Positions 33,969 through 44,870 of a DNA stretch of 64,000 nt are shown one piece after another (within the stretch, counting starts at the first letter, position 1; every line of letters begins with the position of its first letter). The notes beneath the pieces were generated by a model. It worked only from the letters and a program-made list of their open reading frames with translations. It did no database searches and was not told the DNA's origin. The position numbers and the translations under genes are program-made. The DNA is taken from the NCBI GenBank assembly GCA_036346395.1, contig CM070594.1, positions 27,065,385-27,129,384 on the forward strand. Direction: 5' to 3'. Origin of the DNA: Hsuehochloa calcarea. Lineage: Eukaryota > Streptophyta > Magnoliopsida > Poales > Poaceae.

Positions 33969-34055
33969 GGGCCAATAAGTCCATTCTTCGTCCCTCAACT
34001 ATAGACCAAGAAATCGATGATTAATTTTGGTCCTTCGCAACTTGAACTTAAAAAC
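33969..34055. mobile_element. Isolated Mutator-like terminal repeat fragment
   Basis: The text aataagtccattcttcgtcc, with following gatgattaattttggtcc and aacttgaactta, matches the outer 90 bases of the terminal inverted repeat of the element at 39950-41071. It replaces the end of the TRIM right LTR. Only one end is present. Confidence 0.65.
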
Positions 34056-34177
34056 ATGCATCATGCAACACATATGCACTGAAACCCATGAACTTAACTC
34101 AACAAATAAACATCGCCATTGCCAATTGTAACATCATCCTAAAATCATGAGTATATCTCCATGATATTCATAGTATG

Positions 34178-34977
34178 GTTGTGAAGAACTAAAATTGTCC
34201 ACTATTCATGCTATTTTAGAGCAAAAAATAGTGGAAAATAATTATGATATGCACATGTTTCACGTAGATAATTCAGACTGCATTGATTTTAGTGCACCAT
34301 GTGATAAACTTGTTAATTTACCTGTTGACTTGAGTCACCATGTGATAATATAATTGATTGCCTCATCGCTTTGAGTGATTCATTTCATGAGTCAATAATA
34401 TGGAGTTCATAAAGTAGTTTTGACTAGAATTTATCCTGTTGATTCTTTATGTCACGTTATGTTGGAGCCACCTATGAAATTGTCACATGCTATGGAGAAA
34501 GTTTCTGAAATCGCATGTACAATCTCTTTGTCTAGTGCGTACACCCCTGGATATAAGTTTAATTTGATTGGAGATTATGGTGTAGACAATCAATTTCATG
34601 TATATCGAATATGTATATAATCACATAGATGAATTGAAGCTTCAAAACTTTGAACAACAATTTCCAGATTCATTATGAGAGGAAAATAAACTTTAGTGAT
34701 CATCTCATGTATATGTGTTCATCTCTTATTGCACCATCTAGTATTGACAATATGCATAATGATGTTGAAGTATGGAAGAACTTTCAAATCTTTTCACCCT
34801 TGCTAGATGAATTTAATAACGGTCAATTGAAATCTGATTATATGGATGAACTTTGTTTGATTCCAAAGGTTGTAGACTTACTCATATGTGCTACCACTGC
34901 AAGTTTACAACTTCAGATATTTGAATTGCATAAATGCTTCACTTACATTTGTAAAACTAGTTGCAATAATTGATGTG
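34178..34977 (+). pseudogene. Continuation of the split Gypsy internal region
   Basis: This follows the GTATG duplication directly and is therefore the part of the Gypsy element displaced from 18994. Fragments of open frame (34420-34620 and 34650-34973) carry no domain I recognise. By position they should be the gag-protease or later pol region, but no protease, RT or integrase motif is readable. It ends where the CACTA element begins at 34981. Confidence 0.5.
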
Positions 34978-34980
34978 TGA

Positions 34981-35209
34981 CACTACTACAAAACAGGCCA
35001 TGGAAGATGCCTCATCACAGACGGTTCTTTGAAATCGTCTGTGATAAAATAATCACAGACGATTCCAAGACGAACCGTCTGTGATATGTAGATATCACAG
35101 ACGGTTCGTGGTTAGAAATGTCTATGATACTTCACAGACGGTTCTAACCATGAACCGTCTGTGATATCTACATATCATAGACGGTTTGTAATAATAATCG
35201 TTGTGATAT
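34981..35209. repeat. CACTA left terminus and subterminal repeat array
   Basis: At least eight copies of ATCACAGACGGTTC or its complement lie in alternating orientation, forming potential hairpins. In En/Spm-type elements such arrays bind the TnpA-like protein for transposition and promoter control. Confidence 0.88.
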
Positions 35210-35431
35210 GCTGACATTATATATATAGTTCTCGATAGAACCCTGCCCGAATCACTTGAGCCGCCACCCTCTGCCTCCTCCCCCATTGCTCCACTGCTGC
35301 CTCCTCTACTGTGCCAACTTGCTGACATTATATATATAGGTCTCGATAGAACCCTGCCCGAATCATTTGAGCCGCCACCCTCTGCCTCCTCCCCCATTGC
35401 TCCACTGCTGCCTCCTGTACTGTGCCAACTT
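35210..35431 (+). promoter_or_regulatory. Perfect-length 111-bp tandem duplication of the CACTA promoter/leader
   Basis: The unit starts gctgacattatatatatag and ends gtgccaactt. It occurs at 35210-35320 and 35321-35431 with only a handful of substitutions. Each copy has a TATA-like tatatatag and a C-rich leader. It lies between the repeat array and the transposase ATG at 35630, so it duplicates the transcription start region. Confidence 0.8.
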
Positions 35432-35629
35432 GGGGAGGAGAAGGAAGGGAGGAGATCTCACAGGATATTCATCGTGAGCTCTGAGGGTAATAATCTGTAC
35501 ATAATCATTTATATTTGCTCTAGGTTAATCACTAATAAATTTTAGTATGTTTGGTTAATAGTTAGGGTACTTGCAGTTTAGTATTAATATAATTTAACAC
35601 TAATTAATTTGTTATGTGTATACGTGTAG

Positions 35630-37734
35630 ATGGATCAAAACTGGATGCACGTTGAGAACCGTGTGAGTGAAGAGTATATTAATGGTGTGTTTGCTTTTAG
35701 AAGAGCCGCCGAGCAGGATATGTTGAAGAAAGGGATAAAATTTATGTATTATCCATGCATTGATTGCGGTAATATGAAAATGTTTAACAACCCGGCGCAG
35801 ATCGAACCTCACTTAATACGAAGGGGTTTCAAAAAAGGATATACATGTTGGACCAGTCACGGTGAAGAGCAGATTATACCAGAAGTCAGTAATGACGACA
35901 TCGCCGAGTAAGTCAACGATATGCAGGATGTGGAATGTGCTTTTGATGAGGATAGGTCGCATGATGACAATCTGGATCAGATGCTACGCGATGCAGAAGG
36001 GAACTACGGTGAGAGAGAGTTTTGTAAATACGAGGGCTTAATGGAGGACTCAGAAAAACCTTTGTTCCCTGGCTGCAAGTCGGAATACACAAGGTTGTCA
36101 ACCATGCTTGAACTGCTGAAATTGAAGGCGAGCAATGGTTGGTCCGACAAGAGTTTTACGGTATTTTAGGTCTCTTAGCTGACATCCTTCCGGAGGGAAA
36201 CGTGTTGCCCAGCACGACCTACCAAGCCAAGAAGGTTCTTTGTCCATTGGGAATGGAAGTGGAAAGAATACATGCATGTCCGAACGATTGTATCCTATAC
36301 CGTAAAAAGTATGCAGACATGCATGTATGTCATGTTTGCAAAGAATCCCGATACAAGTGTAAGAATACTGCTAAGGTGAAGTAAGGACCTCATGCTAAGA
36401 TGTTGTGGTATCTGCGTGTGTTCCCACGTTTGAAGCGTTTATTTGCGAACCGAAAGGAGGCAAGATTGATGCGTTGGCATTCGGAGAAACGTAAGAAAGA
36501 TGGAAAGCTCAGACACCCTGTTGATTCTGCCCAGTGGAGAAACTTCGATCGGAGCTTCAAAGAGTTCGGTGAGGAACAAAGGAACATAAGGTTAGGGTTA
36601 AGTACAGACGGAATGAATCCTTTCGGTAACATGAACAGCCGATATAGCACCTGGCCTGTGAATCTATGAATGTACAACCTTCCTCCTTGGCTGTGTATGA
36701 AGCGGAAATACATTTTGATGTCACTACTTATTCAAGGGCCGAAGCAACCTGGGAACGATATTGATGTATACGTAGCACCATTGCTGGAAGATCTTGTAAC
36801 ACTTTGGAATGAAAGGGTGCAAGTATGGGATGCATACAAACGAGAGAACTTCACTTTACGCGCTATGTTATTCTGCACCATCAATTATTTTCCTGCCCTT
36901 GGTAACCTGTCGGGGTTCAGTACAAAAGGAGCCAAAGCCTTCCACACTGCTTAGATGGTACCGAGAGTGTATGGTTGAACAACTTACGCAAAACTGTGTA
37001 GATGCGTCACCGTAGGTTCCTTCCTAGGATTCACCCATACCGCAAGATGAAGAAACAATTCGACGAAAATAAGGAGGACGATTCATCTCCAAAGGCTTCT
37101 AGAGGGAAAGAGGTCTATGATATGGTTAAGGGTATCGATGTTGTGTTTGGGAAGGGACGTAAATTAAGGACCCCTCAGAAAAACATCTTGAAGAAGCGGT
37201 CAATTTTTTGAGACTTGCCTTATTGGGAGCACTTAGAAGTTCGCCATTGCATCGACGTCATGCACGTGGAGAAGAATGTATATGATAGCTTGATTGGGCT
37301 CTTACTGAACATTAGTGGCAAAACAAAAGACGGTGTTAACGCATGGCATGACTTGGTTGATATGAACATAAGAACCGAGTTAGCACCGAAAGAGACCGAT
37401 AAAGGACGAACGTACCTTCCCCCAGCTTGCTACACTTTGTCCAAGGCCGAGAGAAATGAACTGTGTCAAAGCTTGCATGGTGTGAAAATTCCGTCCGGTT
37501 ACTCCGCCAATATTAAGAAACTTGTTTCCATGAAAGACTTGAAATTAATTGGTATGAAGTCTCATGATTGTCATGTGCTGGTGACACAAATGCTTCCCGT
37601 GCAATTAGGAGTATCTTGCCGAACAAGGTTCGATTGGTAATCTTTAGGCTGTGTTATTTATTTAACTCAATTGCTCAGAAGGTCATCGATCCCGAAGGAC
37701 TCGACGCTCTGCAGGCCGTGGTGGTCACGACTCT
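35630..37734 (+). pseudogene. CACTA tnp2-type transposase, first part
   Basis: The ATG at 35630 opens MDQNWMHV, the transposase-associated N-terminal domain, with YPCIDCGNMK coded near 35750-35780. A tnp2 domain follows: LADILPEGN, CPNDCILYRKKYAD, then LSTDGMNPFGNMNSRYSTWP, PPWLCMKRKYILMSLLIQG, GNDIDVYVAPLLEDL and FPALGNLSGFSTKG (36470-36945). A YWEHLEVRHCIDVMHVEKNV segment lies at 37220-37280. The DUF4218-like part begins at 37610. The enzyme would cut and join the CACTA ends. Stops and shifts occur at about 35909, 36130, 36382, 36667, 36955, 37210 and 37600. The frame is cut at 37734 by an LTR and resumes at 46638. Confidence 0.88.
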
Positions 37735-39949
37735 TGTGAGGACCCCCGGGTTAATCCATAAGATCGAGGCAATCCCGATCTTAAGGGAATAACTCTGGGC
37801 CTCAAGTAAATGAATTCCAAGTTAACTCCATCTAAGTGGGAGGCCCAACCGAAACTAGAGCTCGGTGATCATGCGTGCTGCTCCTCTGCGAGCACCACAT
37901 GATGAACGGTTCTCCAACGGTTCGAGCACACACTTAAACGAGTTAAAAGGGAATACATCACAGCGAGAATGAGACCATGTTGGCTCCCAAGATCAGCGAC
38001 CAACATGCCCCCAAACTCACCTTCAATATTGATCACAACCATACAACAATCATACATGGATAGTTCAAAAGACATACATCAATAATAATCAAGTCTACAA
38101 CTAATACAAGTGGTCGACCGGCCAAATTCAAATAAGAACATAATGTAGCAACAGAAGCAATTTAAATAAACCAAAAATCCAGTATGATGTGCCCCGTAAC
38201 CCCTGGTAACCGACTGGAAGTTAAATGATAGCACTACTCGTCAGTGTCGCCTAAATCAGCACTAACGAGCTCATCGGGCTCGAAGTCTTCCTCACCTGAA
38301 AAGCCAGCAAACACCTGGCTGAGTACAAAAGGGTACTCGCAAGTCTTACACAAAGAAAAATTAGTTATGCATATTGGGCAATCAAAGGATAGCATTAGTG
38401 GTTCTAGTTTTGCATAAAACGCAACCTCTTACATTCCTAGACCATCTAGTTTTCAAAAGTCATGTTATAAATCATTTATTCAAGAGGAGGTTTCACCACC
38501 ATATATGTAATAATATGGATAAATCAATATCAAAGTGGATGTCCACTTTGATAAACTAAAGTGCACGAACATCTCATTCATGCCGAAACCATGTTATAAT
38601 CATTGCAACTCTTAACTTCAATCTAACGATGAAGCATACTTAAACTAAGTGTTGTCCATAACCGTGGACACGGTTATTCGAATAGATTATCTCTGCAGAG
38701 GTGTACTACTTTACCCACATGACTCGACTAGCTCGTAAGCCTCCATATGCCTCCGAAAATAGCACACTTCCTTAGGTATGCCGGATGGGGAGAATCGAGA
38801 TACTGTTATTTTTAGCAAGAAAATCCTATTGAGATAGACCACCCATGTGAGAATGAATCCCGTCTTAGACATAAACATATAGCAAATGCTAAGCGGGCAC
38901 ACATATTGTGCCGGAGGGGAGCTAGTGTGAGGTAGGTAGTATGTTGCATCCCACAACATAGGTAATCGTGCTCATTAAGCACAGTATATATCACACTGGG
39001 TTTCTAAGGAACACAGGATTTTCACGGTCGCAATGTCCTCACGCCACCTGCGGTCCAAACCAATAAAACATTCCCCTTACTTAACCGTACAGTACCCATA
39101 TCCCGTATGTGATAGTACGCTTGTTACTCAAAGTGTAACATCCATAGCTCGGTCCTTAATGGTCCAGACAAGACAACCACAAACTCGGGTCTCGTGCATA
39201 ACAGCACCCACACTACAACCACTTGTTCGGACCCAAAAACCTTTGTAACATAACCAAAATTTAACTTAATAACCAGAAGTAACAATCTGTACAAAAAGAA
39301 AACTAAGAGTTGTTATGTGTTTCCCACAATTGACAAGCTAGTCCTGTCAATTGATCTATTGCGTTATCTAGACCTACAATGGCTAAGCATTCAACACACA
39401 ACAATCTTATCATCACAACATCTATCTTAAGCATATGTGTATGGGAAATATCAGGGACAACCAGCAAGTATAGGATATAACTAATCTACTCACAATATAA
39501 CGGTATACCGAAAATAGCATGCAGGCAATATCATTGCATTTCAAACACTAGTGTAATAAAACTGGGATCAATATGATGCAAAAGAAAGTTCAAATGATGT
39601 TTACCTTGCTGAGAGTTCACTTGCTCACTCTCGGTTACGTAGTCGTTCATTAGCGATAACTCGGACTCTATAGAAATAGCGACATCGAATGAACACCGAG
39701 AAAAGCCAAAAATTCAAATTTCTCAAAAATGAATGAAATTTTTACAGTAGCTAGATTATGATTTTATATGAATTTAGGTGAAAGAATTATTTAATTTGAA
39801 TTTTTCATGTGAAAGTTATGGTAGTTTGAAAATTAATCTTTGCAAAAATGCTGAAAAATGGGTTTTGGGTACTATTCATTCAAAATCCAATTTTTAGCAA
39901 ATATTTGTAGAACTGTGGTGAAGAAAATAATTACATGTATAAATATATA

Positions 39950-41071
39950 GGAATAAGTCCATTCTTCGTCCCTCAACTATACCCGGTGATTAATTTTGGT
40001 CCCTGAACTTAAATACCGGATATAACGCACCTCAAACTTTCCATACCGGGCAAATCGTGTCCCTCCGTGCGTGAGACGGCGGTTTGGGCCGACGTGGCAT
40101 CCACGCTGACGCTGAGTCGACTGGGTCCTATCATATGCCCTGAGTCGGCCTCCCCCTTTGGCTCTTCGGCACCTCAAAGAGAGGAGGCGAACTCCTCTCT
40201 CTCTCCCCTGTTCCCTTCCCCCTGTTCCCTTCTCGTCTACGCTTTCCCAATTCCCCAATTCGGTGCGCTCTCTTGGCCCCATCGGTCGAATCTGTTTGAA
40301 TTCGGTGTCGATTCCACGCGGCCATCGGTGAATCCGCGCCGATTTGTCCCCAATCGGCTTCTTGGTCTTTCCTTGAATTCGATGCCGGTATTCTGCGCCG
40401 TTGCGGTTGGGTTCATTTCTGGGGCTTGGTCTGGGTTTCTGCGCTGATTTGCTCGGGAAAATCCGTGCTTTGGTGCCTCAAGCCGATTTCTCGATTTGTG
40501 TGTTTTATGAGTGAAAAGGTCGCCTCTTTGGTTTTCTTCAGATTCTTCACGATCGTGTGTAGTTTCTTCTCCTGGCTCGATTGCTTATTGGGATTTGGTC
40601 TTTCTCACGATACGCTAAGGGGAAAGCAATTCCTTCTGGGTAACGTTTGAGCTGACTTTTCTGTACATTTCCACGTTTATTTGGTCCAAGAAAGCTCCAA
40701 TTTCTCTCCTTTTTCCAATCAATTTCTCCGATCTGTTCCTGTCCAGATCTAATTTTTCTTTCTGGGTTTTGGGTCTACAGTCTACACCGATTCGATCAAG
40801 AAAAAAAATCATTGATTCTCCACTTCTGAGCTGAATTTTTTTCGCAAGAACTCCATTTATTGCTCTTACTACTGCGACCGCATCAGGGCATATGACAGGA
40901 CCGACTCAGCGCCAGCGTGGATGCCACGTCGGCCCAAACCGCCGTCTCACGTACGGAGGGACACGATTTGCCCGGTATGGAAAGTTTGAGGTGCGTTATA
41001 TCCGGTATTTAAGTTCAGGGACCAAAATTAATCATCGGGTATAGTTGAGGGACGAAGAATGGACTTATTCC
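39950..41071. mobile_element. Mutator-like element with about 190-bp terminal inverted repeats, likely Pack-MULE
   Basis: The ends GGAATAAGTCCATTCTTCG are inverted repeats extending from 39950 to about 40140 and from about 40885 to 41071. A perfect 9-bp duplication AAATATATA lies at 39941-39949 and 41072-41080. Long TIRs plus a 9-bp duplication define the Mutator superfamily. The roughly 740-bp centre has no transposase. It is pyrimidine-rich and then intron-like (ctctctctctcccctgttccc, later gcttggtctgggtttctgcg), reading like the 5' leader and first intron of a host gene. The frame at 40067-40447 crosses a TIR boundary, so I do not call it a gene. Confidence 0.9.
40140..40884 (+). other. 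Putative captured gene leader inside the Mutator-like element
   Basis: Base composition changes sharply from the A/T-rich surroundings to a C/T-rich then G/C-balanced text typical of cereal 5' untranslated exons and first introns. No protein domain is recognisable. Host origin and plus orientation are inference from composition. Confidence 0.45.
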
Positions 41072-42686
41072 AAATATATAATATAATTATAAGACCAAAA
41101 TAAATTGGTTCAACTCATTTGGAGTTCATATGAATTAGTTATGAATTTTCAAAGTTAAAAGCATTTTGTAGTGTAAAAATAACTCTTTTCTGAAATTTCT
41201 ACAACATAAAAATACTTTTTAACCCAATCTAACCTAGCTCCTATCATAATCAAAGTAGCCCATCCAACCACACAACGTCCGGATTAACAATCTTCCAACC
41301 ATACAATCTATGCGATAATTGTACAAAATCCACCGACTTGTGGGCATAATACAATATCTAAATCTATCAATCCTTCTCCGATATATTATTTAAGCTAATA
41401 CTAACTATCTAGCTCTACTAGTCTCACCTCGGAAATTCATATTCGCATACACCCAAAATTTCCACAACCGAGGTTTAATAGACTAACCGACACCTAATAA
41501 GCATTTACAATTTAATAACACATCCATCATCCAATAGCTCACTAATCAATCAACTCATATTCATACCACCAAACTTAGTTGTGTACGACATCTACCAATC
41601 CAACCACATATGTGCCTCACTGATCGACTATTAATCATTCATCGACTAATCCAATAGAAGATACAATTTCACCAATTCGGCACCATAGGACTTAACTACT
41701 AAATACACATCAGTCCAATTATTTATCCAAAATCAAATAATTCATTCTACCATCTCCTAAATTCTATCATACATGACTCACGTAGCTATTACGTCGGACA
41801 TCCGATCAATTTGCTCATGCCCCAATAAATCATCCAATTCAATTAATCCAACCATATATTCAATCTAGCATCCACCGATCAATAATACATGCATTTTGCC
41901 ACAATAAACTAATTATCCGTATTCACCAATATATCGATACATAATCACTCCTACGCACAAATACAACTTAACCGGAGAATTATATCGGTTATATGCTATC
42001 AAGTCATTTTTATAAATAAACATGCATAAATAGATGTCATACTCAAGATTAATATGCCACATGCACAAGTAAATATCGTAAACACGATTTGATACTAAAG
42101 ATTTTTACCACGGCACTAGGCGTGTGAAATATCACCGGGTGTCTTCTCGGCTACGCGTCCACACCCACCGTAGTCGTCGTCATTCCCACGTCCGTTCGGC
42201 CTCTCGTCCGCGTCCGCCGTAGACGTCGCCGAGCTCGTCCGCGTCCACGTCCGGCTCCTCGTCTATATCGGTCGTCTTAATGTCGCCGCATGTGTCATGC
42301 CGTCCTCTAGCACATGCTATGCCGGCTCGCCTCGCTCGAGCCATCGCGCCGCTACATGCATGGCCGTCGCATGCATCTCTCGGACACACCCACGGTGCCG
42401 CCGCTCGCATGCATGCGCCGTCTTTAGTGACGCCGTCGAGACCGGCCACACGCATGCACCCGCCGAGCCAGCCACCTACGCATGCATGCGCCACGCCGCC
42501 TCGCCACTCGCATGTGCCGCCACCTCGGCGTGCGTCTCCACCACCTCGGCGGCTCCGCCTCGGCCTCGCCTAGGCAGCACGCCTCCCGCCGAGCTACCTC
42601 GACGCCGAGTGCCGCTGCTCCACCGGCCTTGCCTCCTCGCCTCGGCCGCCCCGGGCTCGGCCACCTTCACCTCGGCGTCGCGCCGT

Positions 42687-43272
42687 TGTTGGAAAATAAT
42701 CATAACTTGAATTAGTTTTGAGTCTTGCATATAGGATAGAAGTGTTAGTCATTTCATTCTTAATGCATGATTAGTTTTGGCGATGTGATTAGTCCCGGCG
42801 GTGTTATTAGTCACTTGCATGTAGATCATTTATCGTGGAGTTGGTGGTTATCAACCGGCCGGTTCTTGTGGATGGAGTAGGAGTCATGCGGTGCATGAGG
42901 TAGTTGCCGTGCATGCGTGGAGACGTGCTTGTGCATGCGTGAGACCCGCCAGCGAGTTGTTGCTCGGCATGCGTCGTTGGGCTTTAAAGCCATGTACTCA
43001 ATTGCATTTGTGGCGTGAGTGAAAAAAAGCAGAAATCACCAGCGTTAAATGTCGCGGCGTTCGTCGTCACATACTCTCACTCTCTCTCTCTCTCTCTCTC
43101 TCTCTCGTGTACGTATCGTGTTCTTGATCCACCCCACCCATCACCGTGTGTGCGTTCACCACTAGTTGTCTTCCCGTGCTCCATCCAATCAACTCGCGTG
43201 TGTGTTACGTGAGAAGTGCGACCAAGGGAGTTTGTGTCGTTACGCAAGTCGCGATCTGGAGCTGCTCCAACA
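42687..43272 (+). repeat. 5' LTR of the gag-only element
   Basis: It aligns end to end with 44279-44870. The main differences are single-base indels, clustered at gg/cc steps, and a longer CT microsatellite (43074-43105) than in the 3' LTR. Confidence 0.92.
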
Positions 43273-43355
43273 CTTAGTATCGAGCGAGGTTATGGCGCGG
43301 CGAGTCGCCGGACAAAACGCCAAGGAGTGGCAGTCACGGTGATCATGGTGGTGCC

Positions 43356-44245
43356 GTGGTGGCGGCACGTCCAGCAGGCAAGGTTGTCGCCATGCATTAT
43401 CCAATGTTGAGCGACACGAACTACGGCGTGTGGGCCGTAAAGATGAAGATCATCCTACGCCATCTTGGTGTGTGGGCGGTAATCAAGGGCGAAGGGTCGT
43501 CGGGCGGAGAAGAGAAGGACATTGAAGCTCTCACCGCCATATCTCAAGCTGTGCCGGATGCCGTGATGATGGCTATCGCAGACAAAGACACAGCGAAGGA
43601 AGCTTGGGAGGCCATTGAGAAGATGAATGTCGGCGAAGATCGAGTCAAGAAGGCGCGACTACAAGCATTGAAGAGGCAATTTGATCGCTTGTACATGGAG
43701 GATTCCGAAACTATTGCGGAATTCTCACCGAAGCTCACCACAATGGTGGGGGAGATGCGTTCTCTTGGAGCCAAGGTGAAGGACAGTGCTGTTGTGGAGA
43801 AGCTTTTCAGTGCTGTCCCTGATAAGTTTCTTCACATTGTTGGCACCATCGAGCAATGGGGCGATGTGTCGAAGATGTCCGTGGCGGAGGCGATCGGGCG
43901 CTTAAGGGCATATGAGGAATCCTTGAAGGGCCGGCGACGTAGACGGATGGTGAGCATTTGTTGCTCACGCGCACAATGGGGGAGAGTCTCTCACTCAAAG
44001 AAAAGAAGAACCACAACCGTGGTGGTGGTCACGGCAAGGCTGCTGGTGGTCGCAGTGGCGGGCGTGGCTACGACGACGACGACGGCACGAGCAGCGACTC
44101 CGACAATAGCGAGCGCAAGCCGAATGGCAAGAAAGGCAAGTGCTACAACTGCGGAGTTCGTGGGCACTTTGCTAACGAGTGCCGCAAACCGAAGAAGGAA
44201 GAGGCGCTCCTCGCGACGGTAGATGACGAGCCGACTCTCCTATGA
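43356..44245 (+). pseudogene. Copia-type gag with CCHC zinc knuckle, one frameshift
   Basis: The N-terminal part reads YPMLSDTNYGVWAVKMKIIL, the usual start of Copia gag (DUF4219-like), followed by a UBN2-type capsid region (DKDTAKEAWEAIEKM, LKRQFDRLYMEDSETIAEF, EKLFSAVPDKF). A frame change near 43945-43955 moves the rest to the frame that contains LLLTRTMGESLS, a Gly/Arg/Asp-rich linker and the zinc knuckle CYNCGVRGHFANEC (44140-44185), ending at 44245. Gag makes virus-like particles and binds RNA. Except for the single shift the frame is open over about 290 codons, much better kept than other element genes in the window. No pol follows the stop. Confidence 0.88.
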
Positions 44246-44278
44246 AGCGACGTTGCAAGTCATGATTAGGGGAGGCAA

Positions 44279-44870
44279 TGTTGGAAAATAATCATAACTT
44301 GAATTAGTTTTGAGTCTTGCATATAGGATAGAAGTGTTAGTCATTTCATTCTTAATGCATGATTAGTTTTGGCCAGTGTGATTAGTCCTGGCCGGTGTTA
44401 TTAGTCACTGCATGTAGATCATTTATCGTGGAGTTGGTGGTTATCAACCAGACCGGTTCTTGTGGATGGAGTAGGAGTCATGCGGTGCATGAGGTAGTTG
44501 CCCGTGCATGCGTGGAGACGTGCTTGTGCATGCGTGAGACCCGGCCAGCAGGTTGTTGCTCGGCATGCGTCGTTGGGCTTTAAAGCCATGTACTCAATTG
44601 CATTTGTGGCGTGAGTGAAAAAAAAAACAGAAATCACCAGGCGTTCGTCGCCGGGGCGTTCGTCGTCACAGCTGCTCTCACTCTCTCTCTCTCTCGTGTC
44701 TGTGTACGTGTTCTTGATCCACTCCCACCCATCACCTGTGTGTGCGTTCACCAGCTAGTTGTCTTCCTGTGTGCTCCATCCAGTCAACTCGCGTGTGTGT
44801 TACGTGAGAAGTGCAGCCAAGGGAGTTTGTGTCGTTACGCAAGCTGCTGATCCTGGGAGCTGCTCCAACA
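44279..44870 (+). repeat. 3' LTR of the gag-only element
   Basis: 592 bp from TGTTGG to CCAACA, followed by the GCCGT duplication. It retains bases such as ggccagtgtg where the 5' LTR has deletions. Confidence 0.92.

Larger units (their letters stand above)
19000..34172 (-). mobile_element. Sirevirus-like solo LTR split by a Sirevirus and a TRIM-like element
   Basis: The LTR text is 19000-19419, 32431-33349 and about 34056-34172; the rest is later insertions. It begins on the plus strand TGTTGGACCG and ends gatattcata, matching the end gatatccaca of the sister LTR at 21335-23213 (last CA changed to TA). The duplication GTATG is at 18995-18999 and 34173-34177. Minus orientation is shown by the plus-strand start being the complement of the ...CACCCCCTCTAGTCGCC...CA end. 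Two unrelated signals, the duplication and the sister alignment, agree on these ends. Confidence 0.85.
42687..44870 (+). mobile_element. Gag-only (non-autonomous) Copia-like LTR retrotransposon
   Basis: The element is 2,184 bp with a perfect GCCGT duplication (42682-42686 and 44871-44875). The LTRs of 586 bp (42687-43272) and 592 bp (44279-44870) start TGTTGGAAAATAATCATAAC and end GCTCCAACA. The internal region is only about 1 kb and encodes gag with a zinc knuckle but no protease, integrase or RT. A purine-rich attaggggaggcaa precedes the 3' LTR. After the 5' LTR, cttagtatcgagc looks like a damaged tRNA-Met PBS. The element depends on another element's pol, so it fits the TR-GAG idea of non-autonomous elements. 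Confidence 0.92.

Noticed and set aside
40067..40447. 126-codon plus-strand frame in the Mutator-like element
   Set aside because: It starts inside the TIR and runs through leader-like sequence; no domain.
42280..42730. G/C-rich frames on both strands
   Set aside because: Composition-driven frames in LTR sequence, cut by the gag-only element; no domain.
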